Source: an uncultured Desulfomicrobiaceae bacterium (GTDB lineage: Bacteria; Desulfobacterota; Desulfovibrionia; Desulfovibrionales; Desulfomicrobiaceae). From it: a stretch of DNA of 64,000 nucleotides. The notes below the pieces were generated by a model. That model saw nothing but the letters and a program-made list of their open reading frames with translations. It was not told the origin of the DNA and did not search any database. The DNA is taken from NCBI GenBank assembly GCA_937989665.1, contig CALKRN010000006.1, positions 62,001 through 126,000 of the forward strand. Reading direction: 5' to 3'. The translations under genes were made by a program, and so were the position numbers. The stretch's first letter is position 1. Every line of letters starts with the position of its first letter. This document shows, piece by piece, positions 10,193 to 18,381 of the stretch.

Positions 10193-10297
10193 GACCGCCC
10201 TCTGAGAACGGCGGTCGCTCCCTGCCGCTTTGATCTGGCCCAAGCATCCCCCGCGCACCGCCCAGGCTCTTTTCCCTCCGGAGGGAAAAAGAGGCCC
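10193..10297. repeat. two inverted repeats in the 10.1-10.57 kb spacer
   Basis: The first stem is GACCGCC (10193-10199) with GGCGGTC (10210-10216). The second is a near-perfect zero-loop palindrome at 10266-10297 (CTCTTTTCCCTCC against GGAGGGAAAAAGAG). The second carries A/T tracts inside its arms and could end transcripts from either side. With the tandem terminators at 10421-10532, this gene-free 430-bp spacer is mostly hairpins. Confidence 0.5.
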
Positions 10298-10420
10298 AAG
10301 GGGACCCTGGAGCCAAAAGCGACGCTCGGCATCAGCCCATCGCCAGATCATCTTGTTGTGCCCAACTTGACGGACACAACGTGCTCACCAACCAGGGCCA
10401 AGACGGTCTCGATCCGGGGG

Positions 10421-10458
10421 CCAAAAAAGAGCCCCCACGGATCAACAGCAGGGGCTTC
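10421..10458 (-). terminator. intrinsic terminator, distal copy, after the hybrid kinase gene
   Basis: Read on the minus strand this is GAAGCCCC, a loop containing TGCTGT, GGGGGCTC and then TTTTTTGG: a GC stem followed by a T tract, the form of a Rho-independent terminator. It is nearly identical to the copy at 10492-10532. Confidence 0.7.
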
Positions 10459-10491
10459 TCCTTTTGACGGTTCGCCAAGAAGCATGCCACG

Positions 10492-10532
10492 CCCAAAAAA
10501 GAGCCCCCCCACGTTCGACAGCAGGGGGGCTT
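10492..10532 (-). terminator. intrinsic terminator, proximal copy, after the hybrid kinase gene
   Basis: On the minus strand this is AAGCCCCCC, loop TGCTGTCGAACGT, GGGGGGGCTC, TTTTTTGGG. It is a strong stem with a six-T tract about 40 bp beyond the kinase stop codon. The next terminator 71 bp downstream repeats the stem, loop and T tract. Confidence 0.8.
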
Positions 10533-10570
10533 GGGCTGGCGGAGACCTGGTATCGCCTTAAGCGAACACG

Positions 10571-12922
10571 TTAAGCGAACACTCGGTTGTCAGACACGGC
10601 GGTCTGTCCCCCTGGCGCGGGCACCATCTGCACTTTGGCGCAGCGCCGGGCCTCGATCAACTCCATGAGTTCCACCCGCTGGATGGGCTTGGCAAGATAC
10701 CCATCGCACCCAGCGGCCTCGATTTCCTCACGCTTCTCACTGAAGGCATGGGCAGTCATGGCCACGATGTGGACCGGGGGGTTGCCGTGTTCCTGCTCCC
10801 AAGCACGAATGGCCTGCACGGCACTGAGACCATCCATGTCCGGCATCTCCATGTCCATGAGAATGAGGTCAAAACGCTGGGAGCAGGCAAGTTCCACCCC
10901 TTGGACACCGCCGTTGGCGAGCACCAGATCCACCTCGGCCTGGCGGAGGAAGAGCTCCACCACCCGGCGGTTGGCGTCCACGTCGTCCACCACCAGGACC
11001 CGAAGCTCCCGCTCCGTAGAACAGCTTGGCTCCTGGGGCGAGCACCAACAGCACGAGGATGGGGCCTCCGCGCCCAAGGCCGCGGGATCACCCTCTGGCA
11101 AGGGGAGGAGGACCGTGAATTCAGTCCCCTGACCCACAGTACTCTGGACCGTAATCGTGCCGCCCATGAGCGTGGCTAACCGCTTGGAAATGGCCAATCC
11201 CAATCCAGTGCCGCCGTACTTGCGGCTGGTGGAGGAGTCGGCCTGCGTAAAGCTCTCGAAGATGGTGTCCAACTTGTCCGGCGGGATACCGATACCCGTA
11301 TCCCTTACCCGGAAACGGCACAGGTGCTGGCCGGACCGCTCGAGGGTATCTACCGCCAAGGTCACTGAACCCTCATGGGTAAACTTGATGGCATTGCCCA
11401 CCAGGTTCATAAGAATTTGCCGCAGGCGCGTGGGGTCGCCTTCATAGCAGGGCGCCACTTCTGGGGCGATGCGCATCTGTACGGTGAGGCCTTTGTTTTG
11501 CGCTTGGACATGGAAAAGACGAACGACATCCTCCACGACTCCAGAGACATCAAAGGGGATCTGTTCCAGGGTGATATGCCCTTCCTCGATTTTCGCGAAG
11601 TCCAGAATGTCGTTGATAATGGAGAGGAGCACTTCACTGGCACTGGCAAACGTCTCCACGTATTCGCGTTGCTCTTCGTTAAGCGGCGTCTCGGCCAAGA
11701 GCTGGGACATTCCGAGGATGGCGTTCATGGGGGTGCGGATCTCGTGGCTCATGCGGGCCACAAACTCGGTGCGCGCATGGGCGGCAGCCTCGGCCTGTTC
11801 TTTGGCCTCGCGCAACTCTCGAGCTTGGATACGCAGCATTTCATTGATCCGTTTGCGCTCGGTGATGTCCTCGAAGACCCACACACTGCGTCCTGCTCCG
11901 ATATCATCGGCCACAGGTTTGGCCGCTACCTGCACCCAAAAACGGCTGCCATCCTGCCGAGCCATCTGGTAGTCCATCTGGAAGACACCGTTTTGGTTTA
12001 CAGCGCCATGGTAGTGCAAAAGGAGCTCCGCATGGGCGACACCGCCTAAATCCCGAAGACTGGAGCGGCCATCCCCATTGAGGCCAAACATCTCCTGAAA
12101 TCGGGGGTTTGCCCGGACGACTGTGCCATCGCCCTCCACAACGGCAATCCCCACAAGGGAGTTGGAAAACGTGGCCTCCAATTCTCCCAAGGTGGCATGA
12201 AGTTCCTTGGTCCGCTCGGCCACGACCTGCTCGAGGCCTTCATAGGCCGTCTCGAGGCTTGCGCTCATGGCATTGAGTTCACCAGCCAAAAGCCCAAGTT
12301 CGTCCCGCCGCTTATCGAGATCCGTGCGCACAAACTGGCGTTCTCCCACGGTTCGGGCCATGCGCACGAGGGCCTGCACCGGTGCCACCACCGAACGGCG
12401 CACCAACATCGCCCCGAAAAAGACCACCATCCCCAGCGCCGCCCCGCACGCCGCGGCCACCCGGACCCCGGTGACATGAATCTCCCGCCTCGCTTCATCG
12501 GTGCGCATCCCGACGAGCACATGACCCAAGACCTCGCCCCCATCGGCGACAATGTCCTGGCGCACCACGAGCATATCGGGAGAGGAGAGATTAACCTTGC
12601 GGTTAGAGGGGACAAAGTCATTCCCCTCGTGGTCTCGGATAAAGCAAAACGCCACCTGCGGGGCGTATTCCACTTTGGCGATGAGGGATTCCAGCAAATA
12701 AAAGCTGCCGCGCCGAATGGGATCGACGCTGGCAGCTGCCGTGTTTTGGGCCTGGTGCAGTGCACGCCGCTCCAAATCAGCGAGGAGCAGCTGCCATTGG
12801 GTCGAAAGGAGAAACCATCCAAGACCACCAAAAACCAACACTAAGATCAATACTAAACCGGCCAGGACTCGACCTTGCAGTCCAAGGAACGAGCGTGTCT
12901 GGGATGTTGCTACCGCAGCCAT
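10571..12922 (-). CDS. hybrid sensor histidine kinase (HAMP-PAS-HisKA-HATPase-REC)
   Basis: 783 residues. Helix 1 is at about 17-39, a periplasmic region of about 110 residues follows, helix 2 is at about 153-174, HAMP to about 225, PAS at about 243-355 and HisKA with the phospho-acceptor H393 (MSHEIRTPMN). The HATPase has N (LVGNAIKFTH), G1 (DTGIGIP) and G2 (GGTGLGL) boxes at 505-577. A C-terminal receiver has D646/D647 and phosphoacceptor D690. A cysteine-rich linker (SSCCWCS, near 622-628) joins kinase and receiver. Its start overlaps the end of the upstream PstS-like/OmpA fusion gene by 13 bp, so the two are translationally coupled and probably form one sensing unit. No DNA-binding partner is nearby. 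Confidence 0.93.
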   Translation of the reverse strand: MAAVATSQTRSFLGLQGRVLAGLVLILVLVFGGLGWFLLSTQWQLLLADLERRALHQAQNTAAASVDPIRRGSFYLLESLIAKVEYAPQVAFCFIRDHEGNDFVPSNRKVNLSSPDMLVVRQDIVADGGEVLGHVLVGMRTDEARREIHVTGVRVAAACGAALGMVVFFGAMLVRRSVVAPVQALVRMARTVGERQFVRTDLDKRRDELGLLAGELNAMSASLETAYEGLEQVVAERTKELHATLGELEATFSNSLVGIAVVEGDGTVVRANPRFQEMFGLNGDGRSSLRDLGGVAHAELLLHYHGAVNQNGVFQMDYQMARQDGSRFWVQVAAKPVADDIGAGRSVWVFEDITERKRINEMLRIQARELREAKEQAEAAAHARTEFVARMSHEIRTPMNAILGMSQLLAETPLNEEQREYVETFASASEVLLSIINDILDFAKIEEGHITLEQIPFDVSGVVEDVVRLFHVQAQNKGLTVQMRIAPEVAPCYEGDPTRLRQILMNLVGNAIKFTHEGSVTLAVDTLERSGQHLCRFRVRDTGIGIPPDKLDTIFESFTQADSSTSRKYGGTGLGLAISKRLATLMGGTITVQSTVGQGTEFTVLLPLPEGDPAALGAEAPSSCCWCSPQEPSCSTERELRVLVVDDVDANRRVVELFLRQAEVDLVLANGGVQGVELACSQRFDLILMDMEMPDMDGLSAVQAIRAWEQEHGNPPVHIVAMTAHAFSEKREEIEAAGCDGYLAKPIQRVELMELIEARRCAKVQMVPAPGGQTAVSDNRVFA

Positions 12923-14646
12923 ACTTCTACCCTCCGATTGCGTTCCCGGCCAATGGGATCGTCGTTGGAAGCCACCGGGGCCTCTTCTCCTGCGGCCACG
13001 AGGGCAGAGATATTCACCCCTCGCTGCCGCAGTCCGTCGGCCACGGCCTCGGCCCGTCGACGGGAGAGCTCAAGATTGCGACCATAATCCCCAACAGAAT
13101 CCGAAAACCCTACGAGGACGAGCTGACGTCCCGGGGTCGTTTTCATCACTTCCGCTACCCGGTCGAGGTCGCGCACGGCCTTGGAGTCGAGGACAAAACT
13201 CCCAAACTCAAAACGGAAGTTAATGGGCAGCCGTTCTCCTCCCAAGACCGCCCGCCTGTAGGCCTCACCAACGGCATGGTTGGTAAAGACGATCCCCCGC
13301 AATGGGTCTTCAGGTGGCGTGCTCGGCGAAGCCGCCACCTGGACTGGCGCTGGCTGAGGAGCCGCAGACGTCCCGAGGACATCCCCCGCCGCAGGGGCAG
13401 AAGGGACAGCCGTCGTTGGTACCGGTGCCTTGGCCATCCTGGCCGAGGCAATATCCAAACTCACAAAACCATGTTTCGTCACACCATCCTGGCCATCCCG
13501 AGACAGTACAAAGGCGAGGAAGCGCTCGCCGTGGCTGCCCGGCGCATGCTTCGGGGCATAGAGATAGAGCCGGCGGGCAAGGGGATAGTCTTCTGTGGAC
13601 ACCGAAAAAGGACTCGGTTTGATAGGCAGACCTTCGTCTTGAATGGCCAATTCTTTGGATTTGTCGATATACGGCAACCCACAAAAACCAATGGCCTGCG
13701 GGTCGGCGGCCACTGCATTGGAGAGCTCGGACGTAGACTCAAAGCGCCGCGCATGAGGCGCCAATTTATCTTTGCCCAAGACGAGATGCTGGAAGGTGTC
13801 AAACGTCCCTGATTTGTCATCCCGAGCGTACAAGTTGATAGGACCGGGAGGAAGTCCCAAGGCGCTCCAGTCCGTAATCCGTCCGGCAAAGATATCGGCC
13901 ACCTGCTTGCGCGTCAGCCGATCAAGCGAATTGGCACGATTGACGATAATCGCGAGCCCATCCAGGGCCACGACATACTCGTGCTCTGGGGTCATAAAAT
14001 CACCAAGGTGGAGAAACCACTCGCGCTCCTCTTCCTTAATGCGACGGGAGGACATGCCGATGTCAGCGGCCCCAGCTTTTAGGGATTTAAACGACGTGGA
14101 TGATCCATGGGCCTTAATCTCAATGCGCAGCAACTCGCCGCGCTGCGAAAAAATCCCCTCAACATTTTTCTCTACCGGATCATTGCCGCGCACCACCCGC
14201 ACCTCGTCAGCGCCAAGGGAGCGCAGATAGCGCTGTGCCCACTCCGGGGCCATGTTTTCGCCAATCGTATTGGAACCATGGATGCGCAAAATCGTTTTCT
14301 CGGCCAAAGGTCGGCGCTGGTACTGAACCTGCACAAGCTGCTCTCCGCGACCTTGCGGCACAAGCACGGGTTGCGGGGGAATCCACCCCGCCACCTCCTT
14401 AAACTCCACGAACAGACTTCGCGAAGCTGTCCCTAAATCCAATTGGCTCTCCTGACGCCACTCCGTTGCCAAACGCCATTGGGCACCAGCACGCAGCGCC
14501 TCAGCGGGCTCCACTACCACTTTCAGGCTCGTTGTGCCGATGAGGAGCTCTGGCTGCCATGCCACCACTCCCAAAAGGGCAATTCCCAACACCAGCACCA
14601 CCCCGGCGATCCATCGCCCAAGGCTGCTTTTCTCCATCGTCTCCAT
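12910..14646 (-). CDS. membrane-anchored PstS-like phosphate-binding domain fused to OmpA peptidoglycan-binding domain
   Basis: 578 residues. An N-terminal transmembrane anchor lies at about 12-33 with no obvious signal-peptidase site. A short beta-rich region runs from about 38 to 115. A PstS-like binding domain covers about 118-400 (RIHGSNTIGENMAPEW; HGSSTSFKSL; ARDDKSGTFDTFQ). A Pro/Ala linker covers about 405-450. The OmpA-like domain at about 465-578 has FSDSVGDYGRNLELSRRRA and the terminal GRERNRRVEVWL, keeping the Asp and Arg that hold peptidoglycan. AGGAGG lies five bases before the ATG. The expected place is the periplasm, bridging inner membrane and cell wall. It overlaps the hybrid kinase gene, so a role as phosphate (or other oxyanion) receptor for that kinase is likely, though this is inference. 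Confidence 0.85.
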   Translation of the reverse strand: METMEKSSLGRWIAGVVLVLGIALLGVVAWQPELLIGTTSLKVVVEPAEALRAGAQWRLATEWRQESQLDLGTASRSLFVEFKEVAGWIPPQPVLVPQGRGEQLVQVQYQRRPLAEKTILRIHGSNTIGENMAPEWAQRYLRSLGADEVRVVRGNDPVEKNVEGIFSQRGELLRIEIKAHGSSTSFKSLKAGAADIGMSSRRIKEEEREWFLHLGDFMTPEHEYVVALDGLAIIVNRANSLDRLTRKQVADIFAGRITDWSALGLPPGPINLYARDDKSGTFDTFQHLVLGKDKLAPHARRFESTSELSNAVAADPQAIGFCGLPYIDKSKELAIQDEGLPIKPSPFSVSTEDYPLARRLYLYAPKHAPGSHGERFLAFVLSRDGQDGVTKHGFVSLDIASARMAKAPVPTTAVPSAPAAGDVLGTSAAPQPAPVQVAASPSTPPEDPLRGIVFTNHAVGEAYRRAVLGGERLPINFRFEFGSFVLDSKAVRDLDRVAEVMKTTPGRQLVLVGFSDSVGDYGRNLELSRRRAEAVADGLRQRGVNISALVAAGEEAPVASNDDPIGRERNRRVEVWLR

Positions 14647-15193
14647 GCGGTCCTCCTGATACCCTCTATCTTACAAATTGAAGAAGAAACTCAGAAACTG
14701 GTAGAGCCTCTGCGCCCCGCATGCATGACCGCATCGCAACAATACCGTGTTTTTTAGGTAACAACCTGCGGCTATGCCTTGCCTGTTTCGCAAAGAAATG
14801 CCGCCTTCTCTCAAGGTGAGTCCCATGAGCTCGCTTCACGAGCTGCCCTCCATTGCGCGTTCCAGTCCTCAGAACGCAAAAGAGGACTCCACCAAAAGAG
14901 CAGTGCCCATTTGCCCACCTCGACACCACTGCCCCGAGACGATACCAGGCCCATTGATAACCCACCCTATCCGGGGAAGAGCGCGGCCCAGCAGCACAGA
15001 ACCTCCAGCCAAAGAACGCCTTCGGGGCAAGAGAGAGAATACGAGCCGCGGCCACAACGCCCCGGAGCCCGCTGGCGCGCAGAAACACAGACCCGCTGCA
15101 ACGGGACGTTGGGGTTCCTATTTCGGTTATTCTGGTAATTGGTGCTGTTGGCAGAGAAACAAACTAGCTGCAACGAAACGCTGCGATACCACC
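14647..15193. other. intergenic region, no gene seen
   Basis: 547 bp. Frames that stay open (for example from 14774) have no family resemblance and odd composition. The left end holds the leader of the minus-strand binding-protein gene. The right end holds a paired repeat (15079-15180). Confidence 0.5.
15079..15180. repeat. paired direct repeat, 72-bp spacing
   Basis: Copies at 15079-15108 and 15151-15180 match at 23 of 30 positions by eye. The shared core is GCTGCAACG with GCAGA at the left end. It lies just upstream of the DUF2905 gene. Confidence 0.5.
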
Positions 15194-15394
15194 ATGAATC
15201 GTTTGTTCCTCTTCCTTGGTTTTCTCCTGGTGGCCATAGGTCTTCTGTGGCCCTTACTAAGCCGTCTGCCCTGGGGCAGGTTGCCCGGAGACATTGTCAT
15301 CCAACGGCCAGGATTTACCTTTGTCTTCCCCATCACCACCTGCATCGTCATCAGTGTGGTGCTCAGCCTCATTTTTTGGCTGCTGCGCCGCTAA
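15194..15394 (+). CDS. DUF2905 small membrane protein
   Basis: 66 residues. Helix 1 is at about 4-22, then the family signature LGRLPGDI-like segment (WGRLPGDIVIQRPGF, about 27-41), then helix 2 at about 43-63 and a basic end LLRR. Two short helices joined by the Gly-Arg-Leu-Pro-Gly-Asp loop define DUF2905. Function is unknown. The ATG is preceded only by a weak ribosome-binding site. The next gene is more than 300 bp away. Confidence 0.85.
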   Translation: MNRLFLFLGFLLVAIGLLWPLLSRLPWGRLPGDIVIQRPGFTFVFPITTCIVISVVLSLIFWLLRR

Positions 15395-15728
15395 GAGGCC
15401 ACATCCCCTGATGGCAAAACCAGCCACGCAGGCACATGCCCAGGCCGTAGCCTTCACCAGGTGATGATGGGGAGCAGGCGCACACCGGCACAACCCACGC
15501 CGCCAGAGCCCCTCCGGAGTCCTGAAGAGTAAGGCCGCTTGGCCCCAGAGGTCTTGTGGAAGCAACCACCCGAGGGCCATCATTGTCGCTCATCCGAAGA
15601 CTCTTTTTGGGGCGTCTTCTGGAGGCAACCACGCCAGGGCCGCACGGTCAAAGGCCAGGGCCTGAGCTGCTCGCTCCAGGCACCATCTCTGCTTAACGCC
15701 CCGTGGACTTTTTGTTCCGATCCGCCTA
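15395..15728. other. intergenic region with repeats, no gene seen
   Basis: 334 bp. The only structure I see is the paired repeat at 15551-15641. No promoter stands out before the permease gene. Confidence 0.5.
15551..15641. repeat. paired direct repeat, 63-bp spacing
   Basis: Copies at 15551-15578 and 15614-15641 match at 24 of 28 positions. The shared parts are GTCTT, TGGA, GCAACCAC and AGGGCC. They sit just before the amino-acid permease gene. Confidence 0.65.
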
Positions 15729-16634
15729 ATGGGTTGGACTATGACCCTATTATCGCGTGCTTCCTGGAGCCTGTGGTGGCATTCTCCCCTCTGTGTGGGC
15801 GTGCGGGTGATCCTGACCCTCGCTGCCCTGGGCTGGATTGTTGTCCGGGGAGCGGAGGGGCTTGGCTATAGCTGGCAATGGAGTCGGCTATGGCCCCATG
15901 TGGGCACCTGGAGTGCCGCTGGCTTCACCCCTGGGATCCTCCTCCACGGCCTTGGTGTCACCGTCCAAATCAGTCTTCTCAGTCTCGCAGCGGCCAGCCT
16001 GACGGCCGTGGCCCTGGCCTTGCTGCGGCTTTCGCCCTCCCCCCTTTCTCGCCTCTTCTCCCGGGCGGTGATCGAAGCCGTGCGCGACACCCCGCTTATC
16101 GTCCAAATCTTCTTGCTCTATTTCGTGGTCGCCCCCATTGTCGGCCTTGGCCGTTTACCCACAGCGGTCATTGCCCTCGGGCTGTTTGAGGGGGTATATG
16201 CCGCAGAAATCCTGCGCGCCGGCATCCTCGCGGTGCCCAAAGGTCAATGGGAGGCAGGCCGCAGTCTCGGCCTCTCCCCTTGGCATCTCTGGACACGGGT
16301 CATCTTCCCGCAAGCCGTACGGGCCGTCCTGCCTGCCCTCGTGAACCAAGGAGTCTCCCTCATCAAAGATTCGGCCCTCGTGTCCACCATCGCAATCTAT
16401 GACCTCACCATGCGCGCCCAAGCCCTCGTTGCCGAGACCTTTCTTGTCTTTGAGACCTGGTTTTTCGTGGCAGCCCTCTATCTGCTGCTCACCGGTTCCC
16501 TCTCCTGGGTGGCCTCAAAACTCCAAGGGCCATCCTCTCTCAACTCTCTTCCTGGAGGTTGTTATGCACCGTCTTGTCTCACTGGTTCTCGTGTGCGCCG
16601 TGCTTCTCGGAAGTTCGGCTCCCCTGCACGCTGA
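15729..16634 (+). CDS. amino-acid ABC transporter permease (HisM/GlnP type)
   Basis: 301 residues. Transmembrane helices lie in the first 45 residues and about 70-265. The permease EAA loop is EILRAGILAVPKGQWEAGRSLGLS followed by FPQAVRAVLPALVNQ (about 162-205), where the ATPase docks. AVIEAVRDTPLIVQIFLLYF is typical of polar amino-acid permeases. The start is uncertain: ATG at 15729 or 15741, neither with a clear ribosome-binding site. The last ~24 residues overlap the next gene by 71 bp and look unlike the family, whose members end near SWVASKLQ. So this stop may be a read-through of the original end. It works with the next two genes, but no ATPase gene is adjacent. Confidence 0.85.
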   Translation: MGWTMTLLSRASWSLWWHSPLCVGVRVILTLAALGWIVVRGAEGLGYSWQWSRLWPHVGTWSAAGFTPGILLHGLGVTVQISLLSLAAASLTAVALALLRLSPSPLSRLFSRAVIEAVRDTPLIVQIFLLYFVVAPIVGLGRLPTAVIALGLFEGVYAAEILRAGILAVPKGQWEAGRSLGLSPWHLWTRVIFPQAVRAVLPALVNQGVSLIKDSALVSTIAIYDLTMRAQALVAETFLVFETWFFVAALYLLLTGSLSWVASKLQGPSSLNSLPGGCYAPSCLTGSRVRRASRKFGSPAR

Positions 16635-17364
16635 AGGTAGCCTCGACGCCATTCTCCAGCGCGGGGTACTGCGCGTCGGCTTTGACACCTTTGTCCCTTG
16701 GGCCATGAAAGATACAAATGGCGAGTACATGGGCTTTGAAATCGACGTGGCTCGCAAGCTGGCCGAAGACATGGGCGTCAGCGTGGAGTTTGTCCCCACC
16801 AAGTGGTCCGGGATCATCCCGGCGCTTTTGGCCGGCAAGTTCGACATCATCATTGGCGGCATGGGCATTACCCCAGCGCGCAACCTCAAGGTCAACTTCA
16901 GCCAGCCCTATGAGTTCTCTGGCATGTCCATCGTGGCCAGTTCTCAGCTCGCCCCTCACCGCAGCCGTCTTGAAGACTTCAATACGCCGGAGACAGTCCT
17001 CGCCGTAAAAACAGGCGCCACCTCTGTGGCCGCTGCCCAGAAGTTTATGCCCAAAGCGAATCTGCGCCTCTTTGACGACGAAGCCCAAGCCCTCCAAGAA
17101 GTCCTCACCGGCCGGGCCCATGCCATGGTGGCCTCTGCCCCCTTTCCAGAGCACCAAGCCGCCCGCCATAAAGAGCGTCTCTATCTCCCCCTCGCGGGCC
17201 AAACCTTCACCCGAGAACCCATTGGCTTTGCCGTGCCTAAGGGCGACCATGATTTTCTCAACTTTCTCAACAATTGGATCACGGTCATGAACGCCCAGGG
17301 CTGGCTGGAAGAACGCTACGCCTACTGGTTCCGCACCCTGGATTGGGAGTCGCGCCTCCGATGA
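16564..17364 (+). CDS. polar amino-acid ABC transporter substrate-binding protein
   Basis: 266 residues with a signal peptide at about 1-23 (MHRLVSLVLVCAVLLGSSAP, cut after HAEG region). It is a bacterial extracellular solute-binding family 3 domain: RGVLRVGFDTFVPWAMKD near 33-50, GFEIDVARKLAEDMG near 58-72 and DIIIGGMGITPAR near 94-106. Family 3 proteins bind amino acids such as glutamine, arginine or cystine, but the exact ligand cannot be read here. GGAGG is well placed before the ATG. The gene overlaps the upstream permease by 71 bp and the downstream permease by 4 bp. Confidence 0.9.
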   Translation: MHRLVSLVLVCAVLLGSSAPLHAEGSLDAILQRGVLRVGFDTFVPWAMKDTNGEYMGFEIDVARKLAEDMGVSVEFVPTKWSGIIPALLAGKFDIIIGGMGITPARNLKVNFSQPYEFSGMSIVASSQLAPHRSRLEDFNTPETVLAVKTGATSVAAAQKFMPKANLRLFDDEAQALQEVLTGRAHAMVASAPFPEHQAARHKERLYLPLAGQTFTREPIGFAVPKGDHDFLNFLNNWITVMNAQGWLEERYAYWFRTLDWESRLR

Positions 17365-18245
17365 ACCCTTCTCCACGGAATGGCCGGGGGTTCTGGGGGG
17401 ACCTCGTCCTTGTCCTTGCCCTGGCCATTGGAGCGGGATGGTTCCTTTTCCGTATCACGACCCAAGTCCCCTATGACTGGAACTGGCCCGCCCTCCTCCC
17501 CTACCTCGTCCGCACCGAGCCTGAGCTTGCCCCCGGACTGCTCCTCCAAGGGATGGCACAGACCCTTCGCCTCTCCCTATGGGGTGGGCTTGGGGCCATT
17601 GTCGTGGGGACCATGGGCGGCCTTGCCCGGGTAAGCCACTCCCCTTTCTGGCGCCTCCTCTCCGGGGTCCTCATCCAAGGCGTACGCAACACGCCACCCT
17701 TGGTCCTTGTCTTTCTTGGCTATTTTTTCCTTGCGGACCAAATTCCTTGGCTCGCCACGGCACAACATGCCGCCAGACAGACCACAGGACTATGGCGACT
17801 GCTGCTGGAATGTGCCTTTGGCCCCGTGGGACAACTCCAATCCCTCCTTGCTGCCGCCTCCATTTTAGGAGTCATGGAAGGGGCATACGTGGCCGAAATC
17901 GTTCGCGCCGGCATCCAATCCATCCCCCGTGGGCAATGGGACGCCGGCTATGCCCTGGGCTTTTCCAAAGGCCAGATTCTCTGCCACATCATCCTCCCCC
18001 AAGCCCTGCGGGTCATGACCCCTCCCCTCGCCGGACAAGGCATCTCCACGGTCAAAGACTCCGCCATCATGGCCGTTATCTCCATCCAAGAACTCACCTT
18101 CCAAGGCATGCAGCTCATGGCCACGACCTACCGCACCTTCGAGACCTGGATCGCCGTGGCCGCCATCTATTTCGTCCTCACCGCCACCCTCTCCTCCCTC
18201 GCCCATGCGGTGGAACGCCGCTTGGAACGGGGGCAAGAGGTCTAA
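17361..18245 (+). CDS. amino-acid ABC transporter permease, second subunit
   Basis: 294 residues. The N-terminal helix is at about 13-32. The core permease domain is at about 70-285, with the EAA loop EIVRAGIQSIPRGQWDAGYALGFS (about 175-198) followed by ILPQALRVMTPPLAGQGI. It starts at ATGA overlapping the binding-protein stop. With the first permease it would form a heterodimeric inner-membrane channel. The cluster permease-binding protein-permease ends here without an ATP-binding subunit, which must be encoded elsewhere or shared. Confidence 0.9.
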   Translation: MNPSPRNGRGFWGDLVLVLALAIGAGWFLFRITTQVPYDWNWPALLPYLVRTEPELAPGLLLQGMAQTLRLSLWGGLGAIVVGTMGGLARVSHSPFWRLLSGVLIQGVRNTPPLVLVFLGYFFLADQIPWLATAQHAARQTTGLWRLLLECAFGPVGQLQSLLAAASILGVMEGAYVAEIVRAGIQSIPRGQWDAGYALGFSKGQILCHIILPQALRVMTPPLAGQGISTVKDSAIMAVISIQELTFQGMQLMATTYRTFETWIAVAAIYFVLTATLSSLAHAVERRLERGQEV

Positions 18246-18381
18246 CCAGGGCAAACCGCGCCACATCGACCCCATCCACGGCGGCCAATAGGGAGGCCCG
18301 CACAGGCATCCATGGATGCTGCCCCTCGATGCGCCAACTGGCCACCTCCATCCGCTCGTCTGGCCCAAGAAGCGCTCCAAC

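Noticed and set aside
12760-13812. 350-codon plus-strand frame antisense to the PstS-like/OmpA gene
   Set aside because: Low-complexity Arg/Pro translation without domains; the minus-strand gene is certain.
14774-15193. open frame leading into the DUF2905 gene
   Set aside because: The upstream 140 codons look non-coding and include a repeat pair; the small protein begins at its own ATG at 15194.
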